A stretch of 64,000 nt of DNA, taken from positions 1 to 64,000 of the forward strand of contig NZ_VOSS01000019.1 of assembly GCF_007997035.1 (NCBI RefSeq), in the 5' to 3' direction. Under the pieces are notes generated by a model. The model saw only the letters and a list, made by a program, of their open reading frames with translations. It was not told where the DNA came from and ran no database searches. The position numbers and the translations under genes are program-made. Source of the DNA: Ralstonia sp. TCR112 (lineage in GTDB: Bacteria > Pseudomonadota > Gammaproteobacteria > Burkholderiales > Burkholderiaceae). Positions 17,027 to 27,729 of the stretch are shown here, in pieces. Each line of letters begins with the position of its first letter. The first letter of the stretch is position 1.

Positions 17027-17902
17027 CGTGCCCCCATCTTGGCGCGCAGCTCGGGCGCGACCTCATACACGGTCTTGCCGCGCAGCGTCCACGCCTTGGT
17101 GACCTGCAGGAAGCTCTCCGAATGGCCGGCAAACAGCAGGCCGTCGGGTTTCATCACGTCGATGAAATGCTCAAGAATCTTGGCCTGCGTGGGCTTGTCG
17201 AAATAGATCATCACGTTGCGGCAGAAGATCACGTCGAACTTCTGCTGCAGCGGCCAATCGCGGTCGAGCAGGTTGATCTGCCGGAAGTCGATCATGGCCT
17301 GCAGCTCGGGCCGCACGCGGGCATAGCCCTCCTGCTTGCCGGTGCCGCGCAGGAAATATTTCTTCAGGCGCTCGGGCGACAGGGCCGCGACACGCTCCAT
17401 CGGGTAGATGCCGGCGCGGGCGCGCGCCAGCGCGTTGGTATCCACATCGGAGGCGATCACGCTCACCTGGCTGGGCGACATCGAGCCAAAGGCCTCGGCC
17501 AGCGTGATGGCGATCGAGTACGGCTCTTCGCCGTCGAAGACGCCGAGCACCACACGCTAAACGGCGTGCGCTTGGCCTTGGCGTGCTCGTGCAGGATCGG
17601 GAAGTGGTGCTGCTCGCGAAAGAACGCGGTCAGGTTGGTGGTCAGCGCGTTGGTGAAGGCCTCCCACTCGTCGGGCAGGTGGCCTTTTTCCAGCGCGTCC
17701 AGGTAGTCGCGGAACGAGCCGAGGTTCACGACACGCAGGCGTCGCGCCAGGCGGCTGTAGACCATTTCGCTCTTGCGGTCGGACAGTGAAATGCGACGCG
17801 GCGGTAGATCAGGTCGCGGATGCGGCCGAAATCTTCGGCGGTGAAGGAAAACTCACGCGACGCGAGCGTCGGCGAAACTGGCGCCAAATTTTGTGCTGCC
17901 AT
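17023..17902 (-). CDS. cheR: Chemoreceptor methyltransferase CheR, two frameshifts
   Basis: CheR methylates chemoreceptor glutamates using SAM. Three segments in different frames make one Che[20 protein letters not shown]; then [20 protein letters not shown] through [19 protein letters not shown]; then [30 protein letters not shown] and [10 protein letters not shown]. The breaks are near 17793 and 17531; one added G at each restores [14 protein letters not shown] and [11 protein letters not shown]. The restored length is about 293 residues. Confidence 0.88.
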
Positions 17903-18005
17903 GGATAACTAACCCCGTGTTTGGCGAGTCTTGATGCCCGCTCTCAGTCGTTGGCGGGTACCGTTTCCGCGGGCCGCGCCAAGTTTGCTGTTGGCGGGGC
18001 TGGCG

Positions 18006-19906
18006 TCAGAAGGTGCTCCAGTCATCTTCATCGGCAGAACCGGCGCTCAGCTTGAGGGCCGGGGCCACGGCGGCCTCGGAAACGGCAGCCGCGGCGACCG
18101 CGGCAACCACCGGTGCAACCGTTAAATGTGCTTCGTGATGCGCTTTTTTAGCTTGCGCGGCGGCGGGCGCCTGCTCCGGGGCCGTCTCCGGGGACACGGC
18201 GGCTTGGCCGCCTTTCGCGAAGCCAGGGCGCGCGCCACGGCGGGCACCATTTCGGTCTTTGCAGGGCGGACCTCGCTGCGTGCGGCCGGCGCCGAAACCA
18301 CGGCCGGCGCCCCGACGGCCAACTCGGCCGAAGCATCGGTGCGGAACGTCGCCACCGCATTGCGCAGCAGTTGGGCCTGCTCTTCCAGCGACAGGGCCGC
18401 GGCGGCGGCTTGCTCGACCAGCGCGGCGTTCTGCTGCGTGACCTCGTCCATCTGATTCACCGCCTGATTGACCTGCTCGATGCCGGCGCTTTGCTCGTCC
18501 GACGCAGCGGAAATCTCGCCCATGATGTCGGTCACGCGGCGCACGGCCACCACGACCTCCTCAATGACCGTACCGGCTTCGGCCACCAGGGCCGACCCGT
18601 TGCGCACACGGCCGACGGAATCGCCGATCAGCTCCTTGATCTCCTTGGCCGCCGTCGCCGAGCGCTGCGCCAGGCTGCGGACCTCGCCCGCCACCACCGC
18701 AAACCCGCGGCCCTGCTCGCCCGCCCGCGCGGCTTCCACGGCGGCATTCAGGGCGAGGATGTTGGTCTGGAAGGCAATGCCTTCGATCACGCCGATGATG
18801 TCGGCGATCTTCTTGCTGCTGTCGTTGATGCCGGCCATGGTTTCGACCACGCGGCCCACCACTTCACCGCCCTTGACGGCGATGTCCGACGCGCTGCCGG
18901 CCAGCTGGCTGGCCTGGCGCGCGTTGTCGGCGTTCTGCTTCACGATGCTGGTGAGTTCTTCCATGCTGGAAGCGGTTTCCTCCAGCGAGGATGCCTGCTC
19001 TTCCGTGCGCTGCGAGAGGTCGGCATTGCCGGCGGCAATCTGCTTGGTGGCGCTGGCAATGGAATCGGCGGAACGCTTGATGTTGGTGATCGTGCCGGTC
19101 AGTTGCTGCTGCATCTGCGCCATGGCGAAGAGCATGCTGTCGTGGTCGCCGGGGCGGGTCTGCACGTGCACGGCCAGATCGCCGGCGGCAATGCGGCGGG
19201 CAATCTCGGCCGCGTACGACGGTTCGCCACCCAGCTGGCGAGACAGCCGGCGCGCAATGACCAGGCCGAGCACGATGCCGAGCAACGCGCCCGCACAGGC
19301 CATCACCATCATCACCAGGCGCGAGCGGTGTGCGTCGTCGTGAGCCTTGACGGTGGACGCGGCGGAGACCTCCTCCACACGCTTGACCATCTTGTCGAGC
19401 GTCTTTTCAAACGCGGCAGTGTCATCGAGCAAGCCGACGTTCTCTGCGGTGACGCGGCTGTCGAACTGGGTCGGGTCCAGGCCCTGCTTGTCCATCAGTG
19501 CCACGAAGTCGGTCATGCGCTTGCCCCAGACGGGGTAGATGGCATCGACCTCGCGGATCATCTTCTTGCCTTCGTCCGAGGTAAACAGCGGGCGCACGTT
19601 CTCCACACCGTCTTTCAGGTGCTGCATGCTGTCGGCAATCTGCCCGCTGAGCGTCTTGCGCTCGCTGAGCGTGGTGGCAATCAGCAGCGCCGTCTGCGCA
19701 CGGCTGGCATGCGCCAGGCTGTTGGCCGCAGTGCCCATCTGCGTGATAGCGCGCATCTGCTTTTGTGCCAGTTCTTCACTGGCTTTGGTCAGCTGCGTGA
19801 TCGTGTAGATGCCCAACCCGCCGATGGCTGCGCCCATGGCCGCCACAATCAGGAATCCGCCTGTCAGCATCGTGGACACCGGCAAGCGCTTGATCCAACC
19901 CGTCAT
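18006..19906 (-). CDS. Methyl-accepting chemotaxis protein (receptor 1), frameshift near the C terminus
   Basis: A Tsr/Tar-class receptor. It has TM1 (about residues 12-34), a four-helix ligand domain, TM2 (about 195-217), a HAMP segment and the signalling hairpin with [21 protein letters not shown]. An Ala-rich tail ends DDWSTF, which fits the xWxxF pentapeptide that tethers CheR. The continuous frame instead ends at 18122 in a Pro/Arg-rich run; adding one C near 18197 joins it to [15 protein letters not shown] and the WSTF end. It lies upstream of cheR in the operon. Confidence 0.9.
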
Positions 19907-20038
19907 CTGTCTACCCCTCGTTTCTTATATGCCCCTCTAACCGCTATCGGTTCCGAGAGGACGGCTCTTTAGAACCGCCATGGGGTCATGCCACTTCAGT
20001 GGGGGGTCACCCCGGCTTCAGCGGGCACTAGCCCAGGC

Positions 20039-20065
20039 AAAAAAAAACCTGCCCCAGAGGGCAGG
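20039..20065 (-). terminator. Rho-independent terminator after receptor 2
   Basis: On the minus strand, CCTGCCC-TCTG-GGGCAGG is followed by a run of nine T residues. This would terminate or attenuate transcription between the two receptor genes. Confidence 0.85.
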
Positions 20066-20128
20066 CTGCACACCACAAACACACACGAGAGAGCTTTCGC
20101 GAGCAGCGAAGATCCCGTGCATACATGG

Positions 20129-21972
20129 TCAAAAGGTCTCCCAGTCGCTATCGTCGCCGCCCGCGGCAACGAGCTTGGGTACGGGCAACTTGGGCGCTGA
20201 CGCAGCCGCTTTGGTGACGGCAGCGGCGGCGGTGCGCTCGCGTTGTTGTTCTTTGGCGCCGGCCGGTGCTGCGGATGCAGCGGCGGTCTGCGCGACGGGT
20301 TCAGCGGTATTGCGTGCCGGGGCCTTCGGCTTGGCGGCACGGCGCGGTGCGGCCTTGGCCTTCGGCGCCGGCTTGGCAGCCGCGCGAGCAGCCACGGGCA
20401 CGGCCGGGACCGCCTTTGCCTGCGTGCCGGCTTGCACACGGAACGCCGCCACAGCCTGGCGCAGGCCGCTTGCCTGCTCCTGCAGCGACATCGCAGCGGC
20501 GGCGGCTTGCTCCACCAGCGCGGCGTTCTGCTGCGTGCCTTCGTCCATCTGCGTGACGGCCTGGTTGATCTGCTCGATGCCGGCGCTTTGTTCGTCCGAT
20601 GCAGAGCTGATCTCGCCCATGATGTCGGTCACGCGCTTGACGGCAACGACCACCTCGTCGATGACGCTGCCCGCCTCTGCCACCAGCGTGGTGCCGTTTT
20701 CAACGCGGCCGACCGAATCGCTGATCAGCTCCTTGATTTCCTTGGCTGCCGTGGCCGAGCGCTGCGCCAGGCTGCGCACCTCGCCCGCCACCACGGCAAA
20801 GCCCCGGCCCTGCTCGCCCGCGCGGCCGCTTCCACCGCAGCGTTCAGCGCCAGGATGTTCGTCTGGAAGGCAATGCCTTCGATCACGCCGATGATGTCGG
20901 CGATCTTCTTGCTGCTGTCGTTGATGCCGGCCATGGTGTCCACCACCCGGCCGACGACTTCACCGCCCTTGACGGCGATGTCCGATGCGTTGCCGGCCAG
21001 CGTGCTGGCCTGGCGCGCGTTGTCTGCGTTCTGACGCACGATGCTCGTCAGTTCTTCCATGCTCGACGCGGTTTCTTCCAGCGCCGAAGCCTGCTGCTCC
21101 GTGCGCTGCGAGAGATCTGCGTTGCCGGCCGCGATCTGCTGCGTGGCACTGGCAATGGAGTCGGAGCCCGAGCGCACCTGCCCCACCATCTTCTGCAGGC
21201 TGTCCTGCATGCGTTGCAGCGCATGCAGCAGGCGGCCGGTTTCGTCGGCGCGGTCTACCTGGATGGTGTGTGTAAGGTCGCCCTGCGTAATGTGTTCGGC
21301 CTGTTCGATGGCGCGCAGCAGCGGTACCGTGATCGACCGGCGCAGCGCCCACGTCAGCAGCCCGCCCACCAGAATGCCGCCCAGCAGCAGGCCCGTGGTG
21401 AGGGCGCTGAGATTGTGATGCTCGGTCTGGCTGGCTTCGTAGCTGGCTTTGGCCGTGTCCATCTGCAGGCGGTTAAGCGCCGTGACCTTGTCGCCAAGGG
21501 GGCGGTACAGCGCCGGCATGACGTCCATGACCGTCTTGTTGATGCGCGCCTCGTCGTGTGCCTGCACGGCTTGCATCAACACCTGTGCGCCGTCACGCAC
21601 GAAGGCATCGCGCAGGCCCTGGGCCTCGTCGGCCAGCTTGCGCTCGTCTGCCGTGGTGGGCAGCGCGCGGTAGCGCTTCCAGGCGGCGTCGGACTTGTCG
21701 AGGAACATCTTGGCGCGCTCGATCGTCTTTTCCATGCCGGGCGCGTTGGGCGCCATGGCTGCACGATCGAGCACGATGCGGAAGCTCAGGAGGTTGGAAT
21801 CGGATTCGGCCAATGCCACGGTGCCCGCCAGCTGCACGGCATAGCCGTCCTGCACGCGGATGTTGGCGTGTCGCATGCCGATCAGGCCCGTCACGCCTAC
21901 GATGACGGCGAGCACACCAATGCCCGCCATCATCAGCCCCAAGCGGAGCCGGATGGTCATTTTGCTGAACAT
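20129..21972 (-). CDS. Methyl-accepting chemotaxis protein (receptor 2), frameshifted
   Basis: A second chemoreceptor with TM1 near the N terminus, a periplasmic four-helix domain, TM2, HAMP ([20 protein letters not shown]) and the signalling tip [18 protein letters not shown]. The frame breaks at about 20824, where one added C gives the expected [20 protein letters not shown]. The C terminus is an Ala/Pro/Lys linker ending DSDWETF, identical at WETF to the CheR-binding pentapeptide NWETF of E. coli Tar and Tsr. The ATG is preceded by GGGAGGGAAGC. Confidence 0.9.
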
Positions 21973-22095
21973 GCTTCCCTCCCCTAACGGCGCCGCACCT
22001 GTTGTTTCGGTGTCTTGTCGCCCACCGGGCCCCTTCGGCCCGGCCTCAATCGCTGTGGGCACGTGCGCCGCGCCCCAGCTGGATTCATGTCGCGA

Positions 22096-22587
22096 TCAGG
22101 CAGCTTCCGCTTCGTCGCACAGTGCCATGTCGGCCGACATCAGCAGACGCTCGATGTCCACCAGGATCAGCATGCGCTCGTCGATCGAACCCAGGCCGCG
22201 GATGTACTCCGTGTCCAGCGCGCCCGAGAACTCCGGCGCCGGCTTGATCTGCTGGCTTTGCAGCGTCAGCACGTCCGACACGCCATCCACGACGATGCCG
22301 ACCACGCGGTCCATCAGGTTCAGGATGATCACGACGGTGTACTGGTTGTACTCGACGCGATCGAGCTGGAACTTGATGCGCAGATCAACGATCGGCACGA
22401 TGATGCCGCGCAGGTTGATCACACCCTTGATGAAATCGGGCGCATTGGCAATGCGCGTGACGGTCTCGTAGCCGCGGATCTCCTGCACCTTCAGGATGTC
22501 GATGCCGTATTCCTCGCGGCCCAGCGTGAAGGCCAGGTATTCCTCCCCGCCGGTGTCTTCGCCGATCGCGTGTTCCTTGACTTCCAT
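22096..22587 (-). CDS. cheW: Chemotaxis coupling protein CheW
   Basis: CheW links receptors to CheA. The 163-residue protein shows [35 protein letters not shown] and [10 protein letters not shown] in the usual order. It lies directly downstream of cheA. Confidence 0.96.
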   Translation of the reverse strand: MEVKEHAIGEDTGGEEYLAFTLGREEYGIDILKVQEIRGYETVTRIANAPDFIKGVINLRGIIVPIVDLRIKFQLDRVEYNQYTVVIILNLMDRVVGIVVDGVSDVLTLQSQQIKPAPEFSGALDTEYIRGLGSIDERMLILVDIERLLMSADMALCDEAEAA

Positions 22588-22664
22588 TGCGGCTCCCCTC
22601 GGCCCATCGGGCCACTAGATTGAATTCGTTGCGGTGGCGGATTCCACCTTGCAGGCGTGAACGC

Positions 22665-24848
22665 TTATGCCGCGGCCATCGCCTCGGTCGAGAAACGACC
22701 GCCCTGTGCTTCGCCCATCTCGTGCTTTTCGGCAGTAACGGCACGCATCGCGTTTTCTGAATGTCCGGCGCGGGTCTCGCGCATCAGTGCCGATACGTCG
22801 ACGATCAGTGCAACGCTGCCGTCGCCCAGGATGGTCGCGCCCGAGATGCCGGGCACGCGGCGGTAGTTGGTCTCGAGGTTCTTGACCACCACCTGCTGCT
22901 GGCCGACCAGTTCGTCCACCTGCAGCGCGATCTTCTTGCCTTCCGAATCCAGAATCACAACGATGCCTTCCGACGGATCGGGCAGCGACGGCGTGATGCG
23001 GAAACGTTCGTACATCGGCACCAGCGTCAGGTATTCGTTGCGCACCTTCAGCAGGCGGCCGCCGCCCGGCACGGCCTTGATGTCTTCCGGACGCGGCTGC
23101 AGCGATTCGGCCACGCACGACAGCGGGAGGATGAACACTTCGTCGCCGGTCTTGACGGACATGCCGTCCAGGATCGCCAGCGTAAGCGGCAGCACGATGC
23201 GGATCGTCGTGCCCTTGCCCTTCTGCGACTGGATTTCGACGTAGCCGCCCATCGACTGGATGTTCTGCTTGACCACGTCCATGCCGACGCCGCGGCCGGA
23301 CACGTCCGTCACCTGGTCGGCCGTGGAGAAGCCCGGCGCGAAGATGAGCTGGTTGATCTCGTCGTCGGTCATGTTGTCCGACACGGGCAGACCGCGCTCG
23401 CGGGCCTTCTTGAGGATCTTGTCGCGATTCAGGCCCTGGCCGTCGTCGCTGACTTCGATAACGATGTTGCCGCCCTGGTGGGCCGCAGACAGCAGCAGCT
23501 GGCCGGTGGCGTCCTTGCCGGCGGCCACGCGGGCTTCGGGCAGTTCGATGCCGTGGTCCAGGCTGTTGCGCACCAGGTGCGTAAGCGGATCGATGATGCG
23601 TTCGATCAGGCCCTTGTCCAGTTCGGTCGACTTGCCAAACGTCGACAGCTCGACCTGCTTGCCCAGCTTGTGCGCCAGGTCGCGCACCAGGCGCGGGAAG
23701 CGGTTGAACACGTAGTCCATCGGCATCATGCGGATGGACATGGCGGCTTCCTGCAGGTCGCGCGCGTTGCGCGTGAGCTGCGACAGACCGGCAAAGAGGC
23801 GTTCGTTGAGCACCGGGTCGAAGGCCTGCGCGGTTTGCGCCAGCATGGCCTGCGTGATGACGAGTTCGCCCACCAGGTTGATGAGCTGATCGACCTTTTC
23901 CACGCCCACGCGGATCGACGTTTCGGCGGCCACGGCCGGCTTGTGGTCGGCAGCAGCCGGGCGGGTCGGCATCGGGGCGGCAACGGCCGCAACCGCTGCG
24001 ACCGGCTGTGCCGGCGCAGCTTCGTTGGCGGCCGGGGCGTGTACTTCCGTCTGTGCGGCAGCGGGAGTCGGTGCCGCCACCACCGGCGCAGCGGCTTCAG
24101 CAGCCGGCGCCGCGCCACCGACGTGCGGCGTGATGACGATCTGGTCGGCATCGATGATGAAGCAGCTCACCGCGATGATGTCGTCGGCGGTGCAGGTGCT
24201 CTGCAGCACGATGTCGCTGTTGCGGCCGGTGCGCACGTGGCGCAGCACGGTGCCCAGGTGCTTGAGTTCGGTGACGATCAGCTCGCAGTCTTCGTTCGAG
24301 ACGTTGATGAGCTTGATGTCCAGCCCGCCTTCGATGTCGCCCACGGCGTCGGCCGCAGGCGCTTCGACGACCACCGGCTCGGGTTCAGGCGCAGCCACCG
24401 GTTCGGGTGTCGCCACCACGGGCGCCGCAGCCGCCGGTGCGGCGGCAACAGGGGCGCCTTCCTCGGCGGTCAGGCTGTTGAGCTTGGCCACCATGTATTC
24501 GAGCGTGGCCGTATCGATGGGGTGCTCTTGCCGGTAGGCATCAAGTTGGCTTTTCAACACGTCTTTCGTTTCCAGGAAGGCATCCACCATGTTTTCGCGC
24601 AGCTGCAAGGTACCGGTGCGAGCGCGGTCCAGAATCGATTCGGCCACATGCGTGAGTTCCGTCATGTGTGTGAAACCGAACGTCGCAGCACCACCCTTGA
24701 TGGAGTGCGCGCAGCGGAAGATGGCGTTCAGATCATCAGAAGAAGGATTGGCGACATCGAGGTTGAGCAGCAGCCGCTCCATGTCGACGAGCAGCTCTTC
24801 CGCCTCTTCGAAGAAGGCGCCGAAAAACTGGCTAAGGTCGAGGTTCAT
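22665..24848 (-). CDS. cheA: Chemotaxis histidine kinase CheA
   Basis: The 727-residue kinase has an HPt domain with the phosphorylated histidine at about residue 48 (CAHSIKGGAATFG). An Ala/Pro/Val linker and P2 region follow, then dimerisation (LINLVGELVITQAM) and the ATP-binding domain with N box LVRNSLDHGIE, G1 VSDDGQGLNRDKI and G2 GRGVGMDVVKQNI. A CheW-like P5 domain ends the protein. The first 110 codons read MNLDLSQFFGAFFEEAEELL, standard for the family. Confidence 0.97.
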   Translation of the reverse strand: MNLDLSQFFGAFFEEAEELLVDMERLLLNLDVANPSSDDLNAIFRCAHSIKGGAATFGFTHMTELTHVAESILDRARTGTLQLRENMVDAFLETKDVLKSQLDAYRQEHPIDTATLEYMVAKLNSLTAEEGAPVAAAPAAAAPVVATPEPVAAPEPEPVVVEAPAADAVGDIEGGLDIKLINVSNEDCELIVTELKHLGTVLRHVRTGRNSDIVLQSTCTADDIIAVSCFIIDADQIVITPHVGGAAPAAEAAAPVVAAPTPAAAQTEVHAPAANEAAPAQPVAAVAAVAAPMPTRPAAADHKPAVAAETSIRVGVEKVDQLINLVGELVITQAMLAQTAQAFDPVLNERLFAGLSQLTRNARDLQEAAMSIRMMPMDYVFNRFPRLVRDLAHKLGKQVELSTFGKSTELDKGLIERIIDPLTHLVRNSLDHGIELPEARVAAGKDATGQLLLSAAHQGGNIVIEVSDDGQGLNRDKILKKARERGLPVSDNMTDDEINQLIFAPGFSTADQVTDVSGRGVGMDVVKQNIQSMGGYVEIQSQKGKGTTIRIVLPLTLAILDGMSVKTGDEVFILPLSCVAESLQPRPEDIKAVPGGGRLLKVRNEYLTLVPMYERFRITPSLPDPSEGIVVILDSEGKKIALQVDELVGQQQVVVKNLETNYRRVPGISGATILGDGSVALIVDVSALMRETRAGHSENAMRAVTAEKHEMGEAQGGRFSTEAMAAA

Positions 24849-24866
24849 ATCTGTCGTCTCGGTCGT

Positions 24867-25280
24867 TTAATGCGTCGATGCAGACCCGTGGGTCTGCGCA
24901 TGCCATTCGAGCAACTGCATCACCGAATCCGTCAGCCCATCCGGGTCGAACGGCTTGGGCAGGAAGCCCGTCGCGCCGGCCGCGCGTGCCTGGTCGCGGA
25001 TGGTGCTGTCTGCCTCGGTGGTCAGCATGAGGATCGGGGTGTCGGCGTAGGCCGGCAGCGTGCGCAGCGCACGGATGAGGGTCAGGCCGTCCATCGACGG
25101 CATCACCTGATCGGTGATCACAAGGTGGTGGCTGCCCTGGGCCGCGGTGCGCGCGGCTTCCAGCGCGGCGGTGCCGTCACCGGCTTCCGTCACGGCAAAG
25201 CCGCACTCGCGCAGGCACGCGGCAATCATGCGGCGGATCGATGTGGAATCGTCCACCACCAGGATGTGTTTCTCGCTCAT
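24867..25280 (-). CDS. CheY-like single-domain response regulator
   Basis: The 137-residue receiver has the acidic pair in ILVVDDSTSIRRM, phosphoacceptor region LVITDQVMPSMDG, the threonine in MLTTEADSTI and lysine in GFLPKPFDPDGL. No output domain is present. It sits between motB and cheA, so it is probably a second CheY in the same pathway, as a phosphate sink or motor regulator; which is unknown. Confidence 0.9.
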   Translation of the reverse strand: MSEKHILVVDDSTSIRRMIAACLRECGFAVTEAGDGTAALEAARTAAQGSHHLVITDQVMPSMDGLTLIRALRTLPAYADTPILMLTTEADSTIRDQARAAGATGFLPKPFDPDGLTDSVMQLLEWHAQTHGSASTH

Positions 25281-25305
25281 TGACTGTTTCTCCCCTCGGC
25301 GCTCT

Positions 25306-26253
25306 TTATGGCTTGGCCGCAGTCACCGCGTCGGCCACGCCCGTGGCACGTGCGGCGGCGTCGGTCAGCGTGTCTTTGCCGTCATTGCGCAGGTCGGCCA
25401 CCGGCTCGACCCCGCCCGAGCGCACGGCTTCTGCGGCGCGTGCGTTGAGCACGACGATGCTGATGCGGCGGTTGATCGGGTTGTAGATGTTGGCCTTGTC
25501 CAGCGGCACCGATGCCTCCAGGCCCACCACGCGGCTGACCTTCTCGGGCTTCATGCCGCCGGCCACCAGCTCGCGCCGCGATGCGTTGGCACGGTCGGCC
25601 GACAGTTCCCAGTTGCTGTAGCCGTGCTGCGTGGCGTACTGCGTGGCGTCGGTGTGGCCCGACAGGCTGATTGGGTTGGGCACGTCGTTCAGCGCCGAGC
25701 CCAGCTCGCGCAGGATCGTGCGCATGTAGGGCTGCACTTCGGCACTGGCGTTGGCAAACATCGGGCGGTTCTGCTGGTCGACGATCTGGATGCGCAGGCC
25801 TTCGGTGGTCATGTCGATCAGCAACTGGTGCTTGAACTGGCTCATCACCGGGTTCGTCTCGACCATCTCGGCAATCTTCTGCTTGAGCTTGTTGAGCGCC
25901 GCATCGTCCGATTCGTCGCGGATGTTGCGCTGGCGCTGCACGGTCGGGCTGGGGCTTGGGTTCGGCTGCGGCATGTTCTGCTTGAGCGCGGGGCTGCCCT
26001 GCAGGATGCTCGATTGGTCGCCCGAACCGGCGCCACCGAACAGCGCCACCTTCAGCGGCGTGCGGAAATACGTTTCGACCGACGACAGCTCGGCCTTGGT
26101 CACCGAGCTGAGCAGCCACATCAGCAGGAAGAACGCCATCATGGCGGTCACGAAGTCGGCGTAGGCGATCTTCCACGCGCCACCGTGGTGGCCGTGTCCG
26201 CCTTTCTTGTTGCGCCGAATGACAATGAAGGTCGGCGTGCTGGACTTGCTCAT
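25306..26253 (-). CDS. motB: Flagellar stator protein MotB
   Basis: MotB anchors the proton-driven stator to peptidoglycan. The 315-residue protein has a basic N terminus (RRNKKGGHGHHGGAWKIAYA), one membrane helix with the proton-carrying aspartate in YADFVTAMMAFFLLMWLLS, and an OmpA-like domain with LSGHTDATQY and NWELSADRANASRRELVAGG. It is directly downstream of motA. Confidence 0.96.
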   Translation of the reverse strand: MSKSSTPTFIVIRRNKKGGHGHHGGAWKIAYADFVTAMMAFFLLMWLLSSVTKAELSSVETYFRTPLKVALFGGAGSGDQSSILQGSPALKQNMPQPNPSPSPTVQRQRNIRDESDDAALNKLKQKIAEMVETNPVMSQFKHQLLIDMTTEGLRIQIVDQQNRPMFANASAEVQPYMRTILRELGSALNDVPNPISLSGHTDATQYATQHGYSNWELSADRANASRRELVAGGMKPEKVSRVVGLEASVPLDKANIYNPINRRISIVVLNARAAEAVRSGGVEPVADLRNDGKDTLTDAAARATGVADAVTAAKP

Positions 26254-26332
26254 GGTCCGTTCCCGTCGGTGTGTGCTGCGTCGTTAATGGCTTGGCTCGT
26301 TGGCCACGCTCTGTGTCATATGGGGTTCAGCG

Positions 26333-27193
26333 CTACGCTGTCTTGGCGCCACGGACGTGGTCTTCCAGCTCGGCAAAGGACGGACGCTCGGTCGAGAACA
26401 GCACCTTGCGGCCGAACTCCACGGCAATGGCCGGGGCGTAGCCGTTCATGCTGGCCAGCAGCGTCACCTTGATGCACTGGAACAACTTGGTCGATTCTTC
26501 GGCGCGCTGCTCCAGCAGCGAACCCAGCGGCCCGATGAAGCCGTACGCCAGCAAGATCCCGAGGAACGTACCGACCAGCGCGGACGCGATCAGCTTGCCC
26601 AGCTCTGCCGGCGGCAGGCCGACCGAGCCCATGGTGTGCACCACGCCCATCACGGCGGCCACGATGCCGAAGGCCGGCATGGCGTCGCCCACTTTGGTGA
26701 TGATGCGGGCCGGTTGCTCGGCTTCGTGGTGGTGGGTGTCGATTTCCTGATCCATCAGCGCTTCGATCTGGAACGGATTCAGGTTGCCGCCGACCATCAG
26801 GCGGAGGTAATCGCAGATGAAATCCAGCGCGTGGTGATCAGCCTGGATGGCGGGGTAATTGGCGAACAGCGCGCTTTCGTGCGGCGCTTCGATGTCGGCT
26901 TCGATCGACATCATCCCTTCGCGGCGGATCTTGGACAGCACCACGTACAGCAGCGCCATCACTTCCATATAGAGGGCCTTGGTGTACTTCGAGCCTTTGA
27001 ACAGGCCCGGCAGCGCCTTGACGGTGGCGTTGATGGCCTTTTTGTCGTTGCCGACCACGAAGGCGCCAATGCCGGCGCCGAAGATGATCAGCAGTTCGGT
27101 CGGCTGGAACAAGGGCCCGAGGTGTCCTCCGGCCAGCATGTAGCCGCCGAACACCGACGCGAGAATCACGATGTAACCGATGGCAACTAACAC
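26333..27193 (-). CDS. motA: Flagellar stator protein MotA
   Basis: MotA is the four-helix stator subunit. The 286-residue protein begins at a GTG (MLVAIGYIVILASVFGGYML) preceded by AGGAG eight bases away, which decides the start. It shows the cytoplasmic loop with RREGMMSIEADIE and the conserved VGDAMPAFGIVAAVMGVVHT and ASALVGTFLGILLAYG helices. Confidence 0.95.
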   Translation of the reverse strand: MLVAIGYIVILASVFGGYMLAGGHLGPLFQPTELLIIFGAGIGAFVVGNDKKAINATVKALPGLFKGSKYTKALYMEVMALLYVVLSKIRREGMMSIEADIEAPHESALFANYPAIQADHHALDFICDYLRLMVGGNLNPFQIEALMDQEIDTHHHEAEQPARIITKVGDAMPAFGIVAAVMGVVHTMGSVGLPPAELGKLIASALVGTFLGILLAYGFIGPLGSLLEQRAEESTKLFQCIKVTLLASMNGYAPAIAVEFGRKVLFSTERPSFAELEDHVRGAKTA

Positions 27194-27411
27194 GGGGCGA
27201 ACTCCTGAATGGGCGATCCTTCGATCAATACAAAGGGGAATATCGGCATTCCCCCGGTTAACTGAAGGCCGGAGCCCCTGGTTTTGCTGCTGCGCGAACC
27301 TTGCGAAACCCCGCCGCCGCGCCCTTCTTCCCCAAGAACGGCAACAAAACGGGCGGCTTGAGCACCACCTGGCTGAAAGAAGACGTTCCCCTGGGGGAAT
27401 CCAAAGAAAAA

Positions 27412-27444
27412 GGGACGGAAATCGCTTTCCGTCCCGACTTTTTC
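27412..27444. terminator. Bidirectional hairpin terminator upstream of motA
   Basis: A ten-base stem GGGACGGAAA/TTTCCGTCCC with loop TCGC has A/T runs on both sides, so it could terminate in either direction. It separates flhDC from motA. Confidence 0.7.
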
Positions 27445-27467
27445 GTCCGTTTTCTGCGCCCAGCGGC

Positions 27468-27502
27468 AAAAAAATGCCGGTCCGCAGTTTCCTGCGACCG
27501 GC
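27468..27502 (-). terminator. Rho-independent terminator downstream of flhC
   Basis: On the minus strand, GCCGGTCGCAGG pairs with CTGCGGACCGGC (one bulge) across an AAA loop and is followed by seven T residues. It would end a transcript running about 230 bases past the flhC stop. Confidence 0.8.
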
Positions 27503-27729
27503 CTACCCCCTTCCCCTTTTGTCCTGCCTGAGCCCCTGTGCTTTCCTGCTCTGTGTTCCTGCTCTTTGTTCTTTGTATTGTTATGTGCCGATCTGGCCGG
27601 CTATTCCCGTATTTCCCGTACTGCTACCCGTATTTCCCGTCCGCCCTTTTTTTGTCCATCCCCCGGCGGTCCTGCAACTTCCGTGCTCCCGTCTTTTCCT
27701 GTATTCCCGTCTTCTTGCAAATGCCGTGA
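27503..27729 (-). ncRNA. GGA-rich 3' region of flhC, candidate CsrA-binding RNA
   Basis: The minus strand of this 227-base gap is strongly purine-rich and carries about fourteen GGA motifs. These include ATACAGGAA and two copies of ACGGGAAATACGGG. It is immediately followed by a strong terminator. GGA-rich RNAs of this kind bind CsrA/RsmA. No independent promoter is evident, so it may be a 3' UTR and not a separate RNA. No coding gene is supported here. Confidence 0.3.

Noticed and set aside
22761-25283. 840-codon plus-strand open frame opposite cheA and the CheY-like gene
   Set aside because: It is antisense to well recognised genes, is Arg/His/Ala-rich and has no recognisable motif. It is an artefact of high GC codon bias.
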